Source: Deltaproteobacteria bacterium
GTDB taxonomy: Bacteria > Desulfobacterota > Desulfomonilia > UBA1062
Direction of reading: 5' to 3'
DNA length: 40,249 nucleotides
Assembly (NCBI GenBank): GCA_021372395.1
Contig: JAJFUP010000045.1
Location: forward strand, 1 to 40,249
Shown here: positions 30,601-39,129 of the stretch, one piece after another
Numbering within the stretch: position 1 is the first letter of the stretch
Layout of the letters: the number at the start of each line of letters is the position of its first letter
Made by a program: the position numbers and the translations under genes
Notes under the pieces: model-generated
Database searches by the model: none
Told to the model about the DNA's origin: nothing
The model's input: only the letters and a program-made list of their open reading frames with translations

Positions 30601-32463
30601 ATGCAGATGGAAGCAATTCAGTCTTTCGAGCAGCTGGAACAGTACAGAGAGAGACTCAAGGCATCATATAACAAGGATCTCCCCACCGTCATGATCTGCT
30701 TCGGCACCGGGTGCCAGGCAAACGGTGCCCGTGACGTGGCGGATGCATTCAGGCATGAGATCGAGGAACAGGGCCTGAAGGTGGGTGTGGATATCGGATT
30801 CAAGACCACCGGGTGCCATGGCTACTGCGAGAACGGCCCCTTGGTCGTGCTGCGGCCGCGAGACATCCTCTACCTGAGGGTGGCCCCCAAGGATGTCCCC
30901 GAGATCGTGGAGAAGAGCATCAAGCAGGGCGAGATCATCGAACGGCTCGCCTACAAGGATGTCAACACCAAGGAGATCATAGCTCAGTACCACACCATCC
31001 CCTTCTATGCGCACCAGAAGCGCATTGCGCTCAGAAATATCGGGAACATCGATCCCGCGTCCATCGAAGACTATCTGCTCCACGACGGGTACAAGGGTCT
31101 GGCAAAGGCGCTTACCCTGGACCCTGATGCCATCATCTCCGAGGTCGAGGCCTCGGGTCTGAGGGGGCGGGGAGGGGGCGGATTTCCCACGGGCAGTAAG
31201 TGGCGCTCGTGCAAGGCCGTACCTTCCGATGTCCACTATGTGATGTGCAACGGTGACGAGGGCGACCCCGGGGCGTTCATGGACCGCTCCATCATGGAAG
31301 GCGACCCGCACTCCGTGATCGAAGGCATGATCATCGGTGCATATGCCATAGGCGCTTCCCAGGGGTACATCTACGTCCGCGACGAGTATCCCCTCGCGGT
31401 CAAGAATCTCCTGTCCGCCATCGGCTCCGCCCGTGAGAGGGGATTTCTCGGCCGGAATATCCTGGGCACGGACTTCGATTTCGACATCAAGATAAGCAGG
31501 GGCGGCGGTGCTTTCGTCTGCGGAGAGTCATCAGCACTCATGAGATCTCTGGAAGGCAAGGTCGGCGAGCCCAGGGCCAAGTATATCCGGTCGGTGGAAA
31601 AGGGCCTCTACGACAAGCCCTCGGTGCTCAACAACGTGGAGACCTGGAACAACGTTCCGGAGATCATCCTGAAAGGGTCGAAGTGGTACGCAGGCTTCGG
31701 TACCAAGGGATCCAAGGGGACGAAGGTCTTCTCGCTGGTGGGCAAGGTGAACAACACCGGCCTGGTGGAGGTGCCCATGGGCATCACCATCAGGGATCTC
31801 GTGGACAAGATCGGCGGAGGGGTGCTGGGCGGCAAGGCCTTCAAGGCGGTCCAGACAGGAGGACCCTCGGGAGGGTGCATACCGAAGGCGCTCGCCGATC
31901 TCCCCATCGACTTCGACAGCCTTACCGAGGCAGGGTCCATGATGGGCTCAGGCGGCATCATCGTGATGGACGAAGAAACCTGCATGGTGGATGTGGCTAA
32001 ATACTTCATCGGCTTCCTCGTGGAGGAGTCGTGTGGGAAGTGTACGCCCTGCAGGGATGGTCTGCCGAGAATGCTGAGCATCCTGACCGCCATTACGGAG
32101 GGCAAGGGCAAGGAAGGCGATATCGATACGCTCGAGGAGCTGTGCGAAGTGCTCAGCTATGGTGCCCTGTGCGGGCTGGGGACTTCTGCCGCCAACCCCG
32201 TGCTCTCCACCATCAAGTACTTCAGAGAGGAGTACGATGCCCACATCCTCGACAGGAAATGCCCTGCGGGTGTGTGCAAGGCCTTGATCACCTACCGGAT
32301 AGACCCGGATGCGTGCACGGGTTGCACCCTGTGTGCGAAGAAGTGCCCCCAGGAATGCATATCGGGTGAGCGAAAGCAGACCCACATCATTGACGAGACC
32401 AAGTGCATCAGGTGCGGTGTGTGCAAGGACGTGTGTAATTTCGAAGCCGTGAAGGTTGAATAG
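30601..32463 (+). CDS. NuoF/HydB-like NADH-binding flavoprotein with extra Fe-S domains
   Basis: A 620-residue diaphorase subunit. Domains in order: an N-terminal [2Fe-2S] thioredoxin-like domain (C33, C38, C72, C76); the NADH/FMN domain with G-R-G-G-G-G-F-P at 189-196 and [12 protein letters not shown] at 218-229; the N3-type [4Fe-4S] site (C478, C481, C484, C524); and a C-terminal 2[4Fe-4S] ferredoxin (C572, C575, C578, C582 and C602, C605, C608, C612). This is the layout of HydB of bifurcating hydrogenases and HndC, not of plain NuoF, which lacks both end domains. It should exchange electrons between NAD(H) and Fe-S clusters. An ATG six bases later is an alternative start. No hydrogenase gene is adjacent. 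Confidence 0.93.
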   Translation: MQMEAIQSFEQLEQYRERLKASYNKDLPTVMICFGTGCQANGARDVADAFRHEIEEQGLKVGVDIGFKTTGCHGYCENGPLVVLRPRDILYLRVAPKDVPEIVEKSIKQGEIIERLAYKDVNTKEIIAQYHTIPFYAHQKRIALRNIGNIDPASIEDYLLHDGYKGLAKALTLDPDAIISEVEASGLRGRGGGGFPTGSKWRSCKAVPSDVHYVMCNGDEGDPGAFMDRSIMEGDPHSVIEGMIIGAYAIGASQGYIYVRDEYPLAVKNLLSAIGSARERGFLGRNILGTDFDFDIKISRGGGAFVCGESSALMRSLEGKVGEPRAKYIRSVEKGLYDKPSVLNNVETWNNVPEIILKGSKWYAGFGTKGSKGTKVFSLVGKVNNTGLVEVPMGITIRDLVDKIGGGVLGGKAFKAVQTGGPSGGCIPKALADLPIDFDSLTEAGSMMGSGGIIVMDEETCMVDVAKYFIGFLVEESCGKCTPCRDGLPRMLSILTAITEGKGKEGDIDTLEELCEVLSYGALCGLGTSAANPVLSTIKYFREEYDAHILDRKCPAGVCKALITYRIDPDACTGCTLCAKKCPQECISGERKQTHIIDETKCIRCGVCKDVCNFEAVKVE

Positions 32464-32472
32464 GAAGCTGCC

Positions 32473-33201
32473 ATGGAAAAGGTCACGATTATCATAGACG
32501 GGCGAGAGGTCGAGGGGATCAAGGATCAGAGCGTTCTGGATGTGGCACGGGAGAACGGCATCCCCATCCCGGCCCTGTGCTACCACCCCGAGGTGTCCAC
32601 CAGTGGCGGCTCCTGCCGTGTATGCCTTGTGGAGGCACACCAGAACGAAAGGATGAGGCTTGTCACCTCCTGTAATTACCCGGTGAGGGCCGGCCTCGAG
32701 ATCAGGACCGATACGGATCTCGTGAGAAGGATACGCAAAGGCGTTCTCGAACTCCTGCTCGCCAGGGTACCCGATTCCGAAGTTATCAGGGACATGGCAA
32801 GGGACTACGGTGTCGGCGAGCCCCGCTTCTTCAAGGACGAGGGAGAGGATAACCGGTACAAGTGCATAGCCTGCGGGCTGTGCACGCTCGTGTGTGAGGA
32901 GGTTGTGGGCGTGTGCGCCATATCCATGCTGAACAGGAGCCGTGAAAAGGCCCCGGGGACTCCCTACCACAAGGCAAGCAATGCCTGCATCGGGTGTGGC
33001 GCCTGTGTGTATGTGTGCCCCACAAGTGCCATATCCATGAAGGACGAAGGCGACACCCGCACCATCTGGGGAAAGCAGTTCACCATGATCAGGTGCAGCG
33101 TGTGCGGAAATCCGTATATCCCGGATGCTCAGGTGGACTGGATCGTGAAGACAACGGGCAAGGACAAGGCATTCTTCGAGAAGTGCCCTGATCATCGGTA
33201 A
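32473..33201 (+). CDS. NuoG/HydA-N-terminus-like multi-cluster Fe-S subunit
   Basis: A 242-residue electron-transfer protein. The N-terminal [2Fe-2S] plant-type domain has C36, C48, C51, C67. Two [4Fe-4S] motifs follow: C131, C134, C137, C141 and C172, C175, C178, C182. The His-Cys [4Fe-4S] domain usually found between these in NuoG and HydA is missing, and there is no molybdopterin or H-cluster domain. The C-terminus has C208-x2-C211 and C238-x2-H241, which may bind another metal. It resembles HndB/NuoG N-termini cut down to a wire. It ends the operon, nine bases after the flavoprotein gene, and may join the two modules. The exact family name is uncertain. Confidence 0.85.
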   Translation: MEKVTIIIDGREVEGIKDQSVLDVARENGIPIPALCYHPEVSTSGGSCRVCLVEAHQNERMRLVTSCNYPVRAGLEIRTDTDLVRRIRKGVLELLLARVPDSEVIRDMARDYGVGEPRFFKDEGEDNRYKCIACGLCTLVCEEVVGVCAISMLNRSREKAPGTPYHKASNACIGCGACVYVCPTSAISMKDEGDTRTIWGKQFTMIRCSVCGNPYIPDAQVDWIVKTTGKDKAFFEKCPDHR

Positions 33202-33228
33202 GGTTCGCCCCCTGCAGACCTTTTTTCA

Positions 33229-33264
33229 GGGAGCCCGGTGTGTGTCGGAGTGCCTCTCTTTTTT
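33229..33264 (+). terminator. possible terminator after the oxidoreductase operon
   Basis: GGGAG (33229-33233) can pair with CTCTC (33254-33258) using one G-U, with an inner CCG/CGG helix, and six T follow (33259-33264). The stem is imperfect, so it is weak. The rest of this 300-base gap up to ffh holds no supported gene, only the ffh promoter. Confidence 0.3.
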
Positions 33265-33438
33265 GTTCCATCCCCGTGTATATCCTTGCGCTGGGATTCT
33301 CAGGCTGCGGAAGTGTCCTCGACAGAGGAGATCCGCCGGTTTCACAGACGCCTGGGCGTCCATGGCCGTACGGGAGGCTGGGGTCTGAATGCCTGCAGTA
33401 CGGAGCATTCACACATTCACCAAGGAAGACGGCTTTCA

Positions 33439-33467
33439 TTGACAGGGGGATGGTGATAGTGGATAGC
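33439..33467 (+). promoter_or_regulatory. sigma-70-like promoter of ffh
   Basis: TTGACA (33439-33444) is perfect. After 17 bases comes GATAGC (33462-33467), which matches only three of six. Transcription would start near 33474, with a leader of about 28 bases ending in CGGGAGAGAGATC before ATG 33502. Confidence 0.4.
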
Positions 33468-33501
33468 GTATGAGGCCCGCATCACCATCGGGAGAGAGAT
33501 C

Positions 33502-34971
33502 ATGTTAGAAATGTTGTCGGACGGCTTTCGGAAGGCCCAGAATCTCCTTCAGGGCAAGGTTACCATCCAGGAGAAGCACATCGATGAAGCCATAAAGGAG
33601 ATAAGGGTTTCGCTCCTGGAGGCGGATGTGGAGTTTCACGTGGTCAAGGAATTCATCGACAACGTGAAGACCAAGGCCCTGGGAGAGATCGTACAGACCA
33701 AGGTAACGCACGACGGCAAAAGACTCAAGGTCTCCCCTGAGCAGCATTTCGTCAAGATCTGCTACGATGAGCTGGTGAGCCTCATGGGGCCGGTGGATAC
33801 CACGCTCGCCTTCGGGAGCCACGGAGTCAGCTCCATCATGATGGTTGGGCTTCAGGGCAGCGGCAAGACCACCACCACGGCAAAACTCGCGAGATTCATC
33901 CAGAAGAGCGGGAAGAAACCCATGATGGTGGCTGCAGACATCTACCGGCCGGCGGCCATCGAACAGCTCAAGGTCCTGGGGGGCCGTCTCGATATCCCCG
34001 TCTTCCATGCCCCCGGAAAGAACCCGACGCAGATCTGCAGGGATGCCCTGGAAGCCGCTCAGTTCAAGGGGTGCAACGTAGTGATCTTCGACACGGCAGG
34101 CCGGACCATCCTGGATGACACCCTCATGCAGGAACTCGTCGACATCAAGGAAGCCACGCACCCGGAAAACATCCTTCTCGTGGTCGACGCCATGATCGGG
34201 CAGGAATCCGTGAACGTTGCCGGCGAGTTCGACCGCAGGCTCGACCTCTCGGGGTTCATCCTCACCAAGCTCGACGGTGACGCCAGGGGCGGGGCAGCGC
34301 TTTCCATTAAAGAAGTCACGAAGAAACCCGTGAAGTTCCTCGGCATGGGCGAGTCGCTGGACCGCCTCGAGGAGTTCAGACCCGAAGGGCTCGCTTCACG
34401 CATCCTCGGGCATGGAGATATCGTGGGGCTCGTGAAGGACTTCGAAGAGGTCGTGGACGAGAAGAAGGCCGAGGAGGACGCTGCCAAGCTCCTTCGGGGC
34501 GATTTCACCTACGACGATTTTCTGAAGCAGCTCAAGGTCATGAAAAAAATGGGATCGCTCACCGACCTCATCGGAAAATTGCCGCTCGGCCAGCTCGGGC
34601 TTCCCCAGGGCATCCAGGTGGACGATCGCGAGATCGTGAGGGTCGAGGCGATCATCAACTCCATGACGACCCAGGAGAGGGTGAACCCGGATTGCCTGAA
34701 TGAGGCCCGGATCGCCCGCATCTCTTCAGGGAGCGGACAGCCCAGGCAGAAGGTCAAGGAGCTCATGGGAAGGTTCAACACCATGAGACAGGTGATGCAG
34801 GGGCTGGGCTCGGGCAAGAAGAAGGTGCTGGGCAAGCTCGGGATCAACCCCAACATCGCGGGTATGCTCGAGAAGGGGGCTCCCAAGTTGCCAAAAAAGA
34901 ATCTTGTCGATCTGAAGCAGGGCAAGAACAAGAGAAAGGCTGCCAAGAAGGCCAAGAAACGCAACCGCTGA
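33502..34971 (+). CDS. ffh: signal recognition particle protein Ffh
   Basis: A 489-residue SRP54 homologue that binds 4.5S RNA and signal sequences and targets membrane proteins. The N domain (1-95) is followed by the GTPase G domain with G-L-Q-G-S-G-K-T at 116-123, D-T-A-G-R and T-K-L-D-G-D-A-R-G-G. The M domain (about 330-440) has the Met-rich segments and the RNA-binding motif with G-S-G. The C-terminal tail is very Lys-rich. rpsP, which often follows ffh, is absent here. A 7-bp hairpin spans the stop codon. Confidence 0.96.
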   Translation: MLEMLSDGFRKAQNLLQGKVTIQEKHIDEAIKEIRVSLLEADVEFHVVKEFIDNVKTKALGEIVQTKVTHDGKRLKVSPEQHFVKICYDELVSLMGPVDTTLAFGSHGVSSIMMVGLQGSGKTTTTAKLARFIQKSGKKPMMVAADIYRPAAIEQLKVLGGRLDIPVFHAPGKNPTQICRDALEAAQFKGCNVVIFDTAGRTILDDTLMQELVDIKEATHPENILLVVDAMIGQESVNVAGEFDRRLDLSGFILTKLDGDARGGAALSIKEVTKKPVKFLGMGESLDRLEEFRPEGLASRILGHGDIVGLVKDFEEVVDEKKAEEDAAKLLRGDFTYDDFLKQLKVMKKMGSLTDLIGKLPLGQLGLPQGIQVDDREIVRVEAIINSMTTQERVNPDCLNEARIARISSGSGQPRQKVKELMGRFNTMRQVMQGLGSGKKKVLGKLGINPNIAGMLEKGAPKLPKKNLVDLKQGKNKRKAAKKAKKRNR

Positions 34972-34980
34972 AGAGCGGTT
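34963..34980 (+). terminator. hairpin across the ffh stop codon
   Basis: AACCGCT (34963-34969) and AGCGGTT (34974-34980) form a perfect 7-bp stem around a GAAG loop. The TGA stop begins at the last base of the left arm and runs into the loop. It lacks a direct T run (TTTT comes 16 bases later), so it may stabilise the mRNA end or act as a weak terminator. Confidence 0.4.
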
Positions 34981-35066
34981 CCGATAGCGCACGCGATTTT
35001 CCCCAAGGAATTTCGTTGAAGCGCGGCATGAAGGGGACATTTGCAGGGGCTTCGGCAAGGGTATGG

Positions 35067-35099
35067 TACGCCTGATCCCGGGGGTAAGCATCAGGCGTA
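35067..35099. repeat. perfect 10-bp inverted repeat before the histidine kinase
   Basis: TACGCCTGAT (35067-35076) and ATCAGGCGTA (35090-35099) are exact inverted repeats with a 13-base G-rich centre. They lie 35 bases before the kinase start. No T run follows on either strand, so this looks like an operator or an mRNA leader hairpin rather than a terminator. The protein that would bind it is unknown. Confidence 0.55.
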
Positions 35100-35134
35100 G
35101 CAGCGAATGATAGGGGAAGGGGGCCTGGTATATC

Positions 35135-37111
35135 ATGGAGAGCAGGGAGCTCGTAATCTTCCGGAGGATCAACGAGGCCATATCCCTGGCGCCGGACGTG
35201 GATGCCGTCGCGCGTGCCATCCTGGACATCGTCATCGATGAGACCGTGGCACAGAACGCGTCCATCATGATGCCTTCCACCGACGGCAGAACCCTTGAGA
35301 TCAAGGCCGCAAAGGGACACAAGGATACAAGCAGCCGTTATTCCGAAGAATCGCTGGGCCAGGTGTTCTCCATCGGAGAGGGCATTGCCGGCATGGTGGC
35401 GCAGCAAGGCAAGCCCATCATCATCCATGATGCCCGAAGCGATCCGCGGTTTCAGGCGAGGGACAACACGGTGAGCATCGGCTCCATCCTGAGTCTGCCG
35501 CTGATCTACAGCAAAGATGAGCTCGTGGGCGTTCTCAACATGAGTCACTCGAGCCCGTATGCCTTCCGGGATGACGACCTGGGGGTGCTGTCCGCGCTGC
35601 TGTCTCCTGCCGCCCTGGCGTTGAGGAACGCGAGGCTCATGAGAGAGGTTTCGGAGATCAACCGGGTGCTCAAGGCCGAGCTGTCCATGACGGACAGGGC
35701 CATGACGGAGTTCGGCAAGAGCATCTTCAAGGTATTCAACTGGATGTCCATGGGGGTACTCACCACCGACCCCGACGGGATCATCACGACCATCAACAAG
35801 CGTGCATCCGAGCAGCTTGGCATGACCACGGGCGAGAGCATCACCACTGTCGTCGAGCAGGAGGTGATGCAGAAGCTCGCATCCACTACCCAGGGGCTCT
35901 CCCTGGACATCGAGATCGGCGAACGGATCCTCAACCTGGAGCTCTCGCCGTTTCCCTTGAAACCGTCCTGGCAGATCCTCGTGTGCATAAGGGATGTCAC
36001 CGTGGAGCGGTTCAAGGAGCGGGATCTCGTCAGGGTCAAGGACCGGTACAAGGACATGGTGGAGAAGGCCATCGATGCCGTGTACATCATCAGACACGGC
36101 CGCTTCCTGCTGGTGAACAGGAAGTTCCAGGAGATGCTGGGCTATGAACCGGACGAGATCCTGAACAGGCATATCAGGCATTTTCTCACCAAGGAATCCA
36201 TTGCCGCTCTGGCCGATGTCCTGAGGCCCCAGAAGGGGAACATCTTCGTGCCCAACCTCGAAGTTCAGGCTCTGCGGAAAGGCGGCATGCGGCTCTTCCT
36301 GGAGATCAGCATCGGGAGGCTCAGGATCGACGATGACCAGTGCTACGTGGGTGTGGTCCGGGACATCACGAGCAAGAAGGAGCTGTTTGCACTGAAGACC
36401 AGGTTCCTCCACGTTGCATCCCACGAGATCCGTGTCCCGCTCACCGTGATCCGCGGCTACGGGAGGATGCTGGCACGGGACAAGGAGTGTGCGCTGAACG
36501 AAAGCCAGAAGGAATGTGTCTTCGAGATAGAGAAGCAGTGCGAGAAGCTGCTGCATTTCAGCAACTCCCTGCTTGATTTTGCGAAGATCCATTCCGATAA
36601 GTTCACCCTGAACAGGGAGAGGGTCGATGTGGCGGAGTTTATCAAAAGGATCGTGCGGAACATGCAGATGAGTGCCAGAGAAAAGCGGGTATCCATCGAA
36701 TTCGACGAGGTCTGTGGAGTGGACTCCCTGTTCGTTGATCCCCTCCGGTTCGAACAGGCCTTGTGCAACCTCCTCGACAATGCCATCAAGCACACCCCCG
36801 AGGACAGTGTCGTGCGGGTGAGGCTGGAACGGGGGATGCCCGAAGGAGAGACCCTCCACCGGATGCTGAGCCGGGAATGCGCCGTGATCTCGGTGCACGA
36901 TCAGGGGCCCGGCATCAGGGCGGAGGAGGCACGCGACCTGTTCAGCGATTTCTTCGTGGGCACGAGCGGCAGGGCGAAGGGCGGCATCGGGCTCGGGCTT
37001 GCCATCACCAAGGAGATCGTCCACGCCCATGGGGGGCAGGTGGAGGCAAAACCGAGCGATTCGGGCGGCCGTTTCGTCATCACAATACCCTTGAAGTGGC
37101 ATGATGATTAA
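35135..37111 (+). CDS. soluble GAF-PAS-PAS sensor histidine kinase
   Basis: A 658-residue kinase with no membrane segment or signal peptide, so it senses inside the cell. Order: GAF domain (about 15-165), first PAS (about 190-285), second PAS (about 305-415), HisKA with phospho-acceptor H430 in S-H-E-I-R-V-P-L, then the HATPase domain with N549 (L-L-D-N-A-I-K-H-T), D-Q-G-P-G-I at 589-594 and G-G-I-G-L-G-L at 616-622. All catalytic motifs are present. The next gene, 34 bases on, is a sigma-54 response regulator, its probable partner, and polysaccharide-export genes follow. The signal is unknown. The arrangement recalls the PrsK/PrsR pair of exosortase systems, but PrsK normally has membrane helices. 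Confidence 0.93.
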   Translation: MESRELVIFRRINEAISLAPDVDAVARAILDIVIDETVAQNASIMMPSTDGRTLEIKAAKGHKDTSSRYSEESLGQVFSIGEGIAGMVAQQGKPIIIHDARSDPRFQARDNTVSIGSILSLPLIYSKDELVGVLNMSHSSPYAFRDDDLGVLSALLSPAALALRNARLMREVSEINRVLKAELSMTDRAMTEFGKSIFKVFNWMSMGVLTTDPDGIITTINKRASEQLGMTTGESITTVVEQEVMQKLASTTQGLSLDIEIGERILNLELSPFPLKPSWQILVCIRDVTVERFKERDLVRVKDRYKDMVEKAIDAVYIIRHGRFLLVNRKFQEMLGYEPDEILNRHIRHFLTKESIAALADVLRPQKGNIFVPNLEVQALRKGGMRLFLEISIGRLRIDDDQCYVGVVRDITSKKELFALKTRFLHVASHEIRVPLTVIRGYGRMLARDKECALNESQKECVFEIEKQCEKLLHFSNSLLDFAKIHSDKFTLNRERVDVAEFIKRIVRNMQMSAREKRVSIEFDEVCGVDSLFVDPLRFEQALCNLLDNAIKHTPEDSVVRVRLERGMPEGETLHRMLSRECAVISVHDQGPGIRAEEARDLFSDFFVGTSGRAKGGIGLGLAITKEIVHAHGGQVEAKPSDSGGRFVITIPLKWHDD

Positions 37112-37145
37112 TGTATTTTGTAAACGCTGTTCTTTGTAGGTCCCT

Positions 37146-38570
37146 ATGGTGATGAAAGAAAATATCAGGATTCTGGTCGTTGATGATGACGAGAGCATTC
37201 GGAGGTACATCGTCAAGCTTCTTTCCCAGAGCGGGTACGATGTCTCTGCGGTTCCCAGCGGGAAAGATGCTCTCCAGGCATTGAGGGCGGGCCAGGAATT
37301 CTCTCTGGTGATTCTCGACATACTCATGCCCGACATGGACGGGCTGGAAACGCTCTCCGAGATCAGGAAGCTCTCCAACGACATGCCGGTCCTGATGCTC
37401 AGTGCGCTGGGGCAGACGAACATCATCGTGAAGGCCATGAAGGCCGGCGCCACCGATTACGTGGTGAAGCCCTTCGAGGAGGATGAAATCGAGCTTGCCA
37501 TCACCAAGTCGCTCGAGAAGAAGAGGCTTCTCTCCGAGATATCCAGCCTGAAGAAGCAGCTCCGCATCGACGAGCTCAGGGGCGAGTTCATCTTCAACAG
37601 CGCCAAGATGCAGAAGGTCAAGGACCTCATAGACCAGGTGGCGGAGACGGATGTCAGCGTGCTCATCGAGGGGGACAGCGGCACCGGGAAAGAGCTGGTG
37701 GCAAGGTCTCTGCACTACAGGTCGCGCATGAGGGACAAGCCCTTCGTGAAGGTGAATTGTGCGGCGCTCCCCCATGAGCTCCTGGAATCCGAGCTCTTCG
37801 GGTACGAACGGGGGGCCTTCACCGGTGCCTACCGGTCGAAGCCCGGCAAGTTCGAGCTTGCAAACAACGGGACCATCTTTCTCGACGAGATCGCCGAGAT
37901 GGACATGGGCATCCAGTCCAAGCTGCTCCAGGTACTGCAGGAAGGATCTTTCTCCCGTCTGGGCGGCAAGCAGGACGTGCAGGTCAATGTCAGGGTTATT
38001 GCCGCCACGAACAAGGAACTGAAGAAGGCCGTGGAGCAGGGAACCTTCCGCGAAGACATCTATTACCGGCTCAATGTCGTGAACATCACCATACCTCCGC
38101 TCACCGACAGGAGGGAGGATATCACGTACCTGTTCGAGTACTTTCTGGACACCTACAACGAAAAATACGGGAAGAGCATCCATGTCACCAAGGAAGACCT
38201 GTACCCGCTGCTGATCTCCTACCCATGGCCCGGGAATGTCCGCGAACTGAAGAATCAGGTGAAGCGTCTCGTCATCCTCGGGAACATAGATGAGATGATC
38301 TCCTACCTCAAAGGCGGCGGCAGCCTCGTCATGGAAAAGCGGCCCCAGGATGTCCGGGGCAGGCCCCTGGAGCTCGTGGCACGGGATGACCCCCAGGAGA
38401 TCATGCCGCTCAAGATGGCGGCGAAAGAGGCGACGCTGAAGGCCGAACGGGAGATGATGCTGAGGGCGTTACGCGAAACGAACTGGAACAAGAAGAAGGC
38501 GGCCCAGCTCCTCCAGGTGAGCTACAAGGCCCTGCTGTACAAGATCAAGGAATGCGGGATTGAGAAGTGA
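37146..38570 (+). CDS. sigma-54-dependent response regulator, partner of the GAF-PAS kinase
   Basis: A 474-residue activator. The receiver has D13, D14 and D15 and phospho-acceptor D58 (V-I-L-D-I-L-M-P), with V-V-K-P-F at its end. The AAA+ domain has G-D-S-G-T-G-K-E-L-V-A-R and the sigma-54 loop G-A-F-T-G-A. A Fis-type helix-turn-helix ends the protein (A-A-Q-L-L-Q-V-S-Y-K-A-L-L). Two starts are possible (ATG 37146 or 37152), both with weak ribosome sites. It follows the kinase closely and precedes the polysaccharide-export gene by 13 bases, so it probably controls exopolysaccharide genes. No clear sigma-54 site was found in this part of the window. Confidence 0.92.
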   Translation: MVMKENIRILVVDDDESIRRYIVKLLSQSGYDVSAVPSGKDALQALRAGQEFSLVILDILMPDMDGLETLSEIRKLSNDMPVLMLSALGQTNIIVKAMKAGATDYVVKPFEEDEIELAITKSLEKKRLLSEISSLKKQLRIDELRGEFIFNSAKMQKVKDLIDQVAETDVSVLIEGDSGTGKELVARSLHYRSRMRDKPFVKVNCAALPHELLESELFGYERGAFTGAYRSKPGKFELANNGTIFLDEIAEMDMGIQSKLLQVLQEGSFSRLGGKQDVQVNVRVIAATNKELKKAVEQGTFREDIYYRLNVVNITIPPLTDRREDITYLFEYFLDTYNEKYGKSIHVTKEDLYPLLISYPWPGNVRELKNQVKRLVILGNIDEMISYLKGGGSLVMEKRPQDVRGRPLELVARDDPQEIMPLKMAAKEATLKAEREMMLRALRETNWNKKKAAQLLQVSYKALLYKIKECGIEK

Positions 38571-38583
38571 AAGGAACATACGC

Positions 38584-39129
38584 ATGAAAAAACATGTACT
38601 CTGGATCTCATTCTGGATGATACTTCCCCTCGGCCTCTGGGCGGCGCAGGAGGCGAGCTACAGTATCGGGGCATCGGATCTTCTGGAGATATCGGTATGG
38701 GGCGAGCAGAACCTGTCGAGACAGGTGACCGTCAGAAGTGACGGATTCATCTCGCTGCCGCTTGCCGGGGACATCCTGGCAGCCGGGAAGACACCTCCCC
38801 AGCTCAAGAAGGACATCGAGAGCATGCTCACGAAATACATCAAGGAACCCCGCTGTGCCGTGATCGTGATCGAGCCGAGGAGCAAACGGTTCTACATCCA
38901 GGGGCAGGTTGTCCGGCCGGGGCAGTTCACCCTCGACCAGGACCTGTCCCTCACCCAGGTCATACCCCTCGCAGGGGGGTTTACCGAGTGGGCCGATGCA
39001 GGGGCAATCGTCATCCTCCGTGTCGACGGGGACAAGAAGAAGAGATTCAAGATAGACTATGACAAGATCCTCAAGGGTAAGAGCGATGATATCCCGATCA
39101 AGCCCGGCGACACCATTATAGTCCCGTGA
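38584..39129 (+). CDS. polysaccharide export protein (Wza/EpsE-like, SLBB)
   Basis: A 181-residue exported protein. Residues 1-20 form a signal peptide with cleavage after G-L-W-A; the Cys of a lipoprotein box is absent, unlike classical Wza. The poly-export domain follows (Y-S-I-G-A-S-D-L-L-E-I-S-V-W-G-E, then S-L-P-L-A-G). An SLBB domain starts near R-F-Y-I-Q-G-Q-V. It ends I-K-P-G-D-T-I-I-V-P. Such proteins form the outer-membrane or periplasmic channel for exopolysaccharide. AAGGAA is seven bases before ATG 38584; a start 24 bases upstream would overlap the regulator gene and lacks a signal peptide. The stop overlaps the next start. Confidence 0.9.
   Translation: MKKHVLWISFWMILPLGLWAAQEASYSIGASDLLEISVWGEQNLSRQVTVRSDGFISLPLAGDILAAGKTPPQLKKDIESMLTKYIKEPRCAVIVIEPRSKRFYIQGQVVRPGQFTLDQDLSLTQVIPLAGGFTEWADAGAIVILRVDGDKKKRFKIDYDKILKGKSDDIPIKPGDTIIVP

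Noticed and set aside
30601-33201. Possible [FeFe]-hydrogenase or formate dehydrogenase complex
   Set aside because: The HydB/HydC-like subunits suggested it, but there is no H-cluster or molybdopterin catalytic domain in this or the neighbouring genes.
34844-37453. Very long open frame (869 codons) on the minus strand opposite ffh and the kinase
   Set aside because: It lies opposite two confident genes, has no domain or ribosome site, and such antisense frames are expected in GC-rich DNA with strong codon bias.
35135-38570. PrsK/PrsR pair of the exosortase A system
   Set aside because: The kinase lacks the N-terminal membrane helices usual in PrsK and no exosortase gene is visible, so only an analogy is stated.
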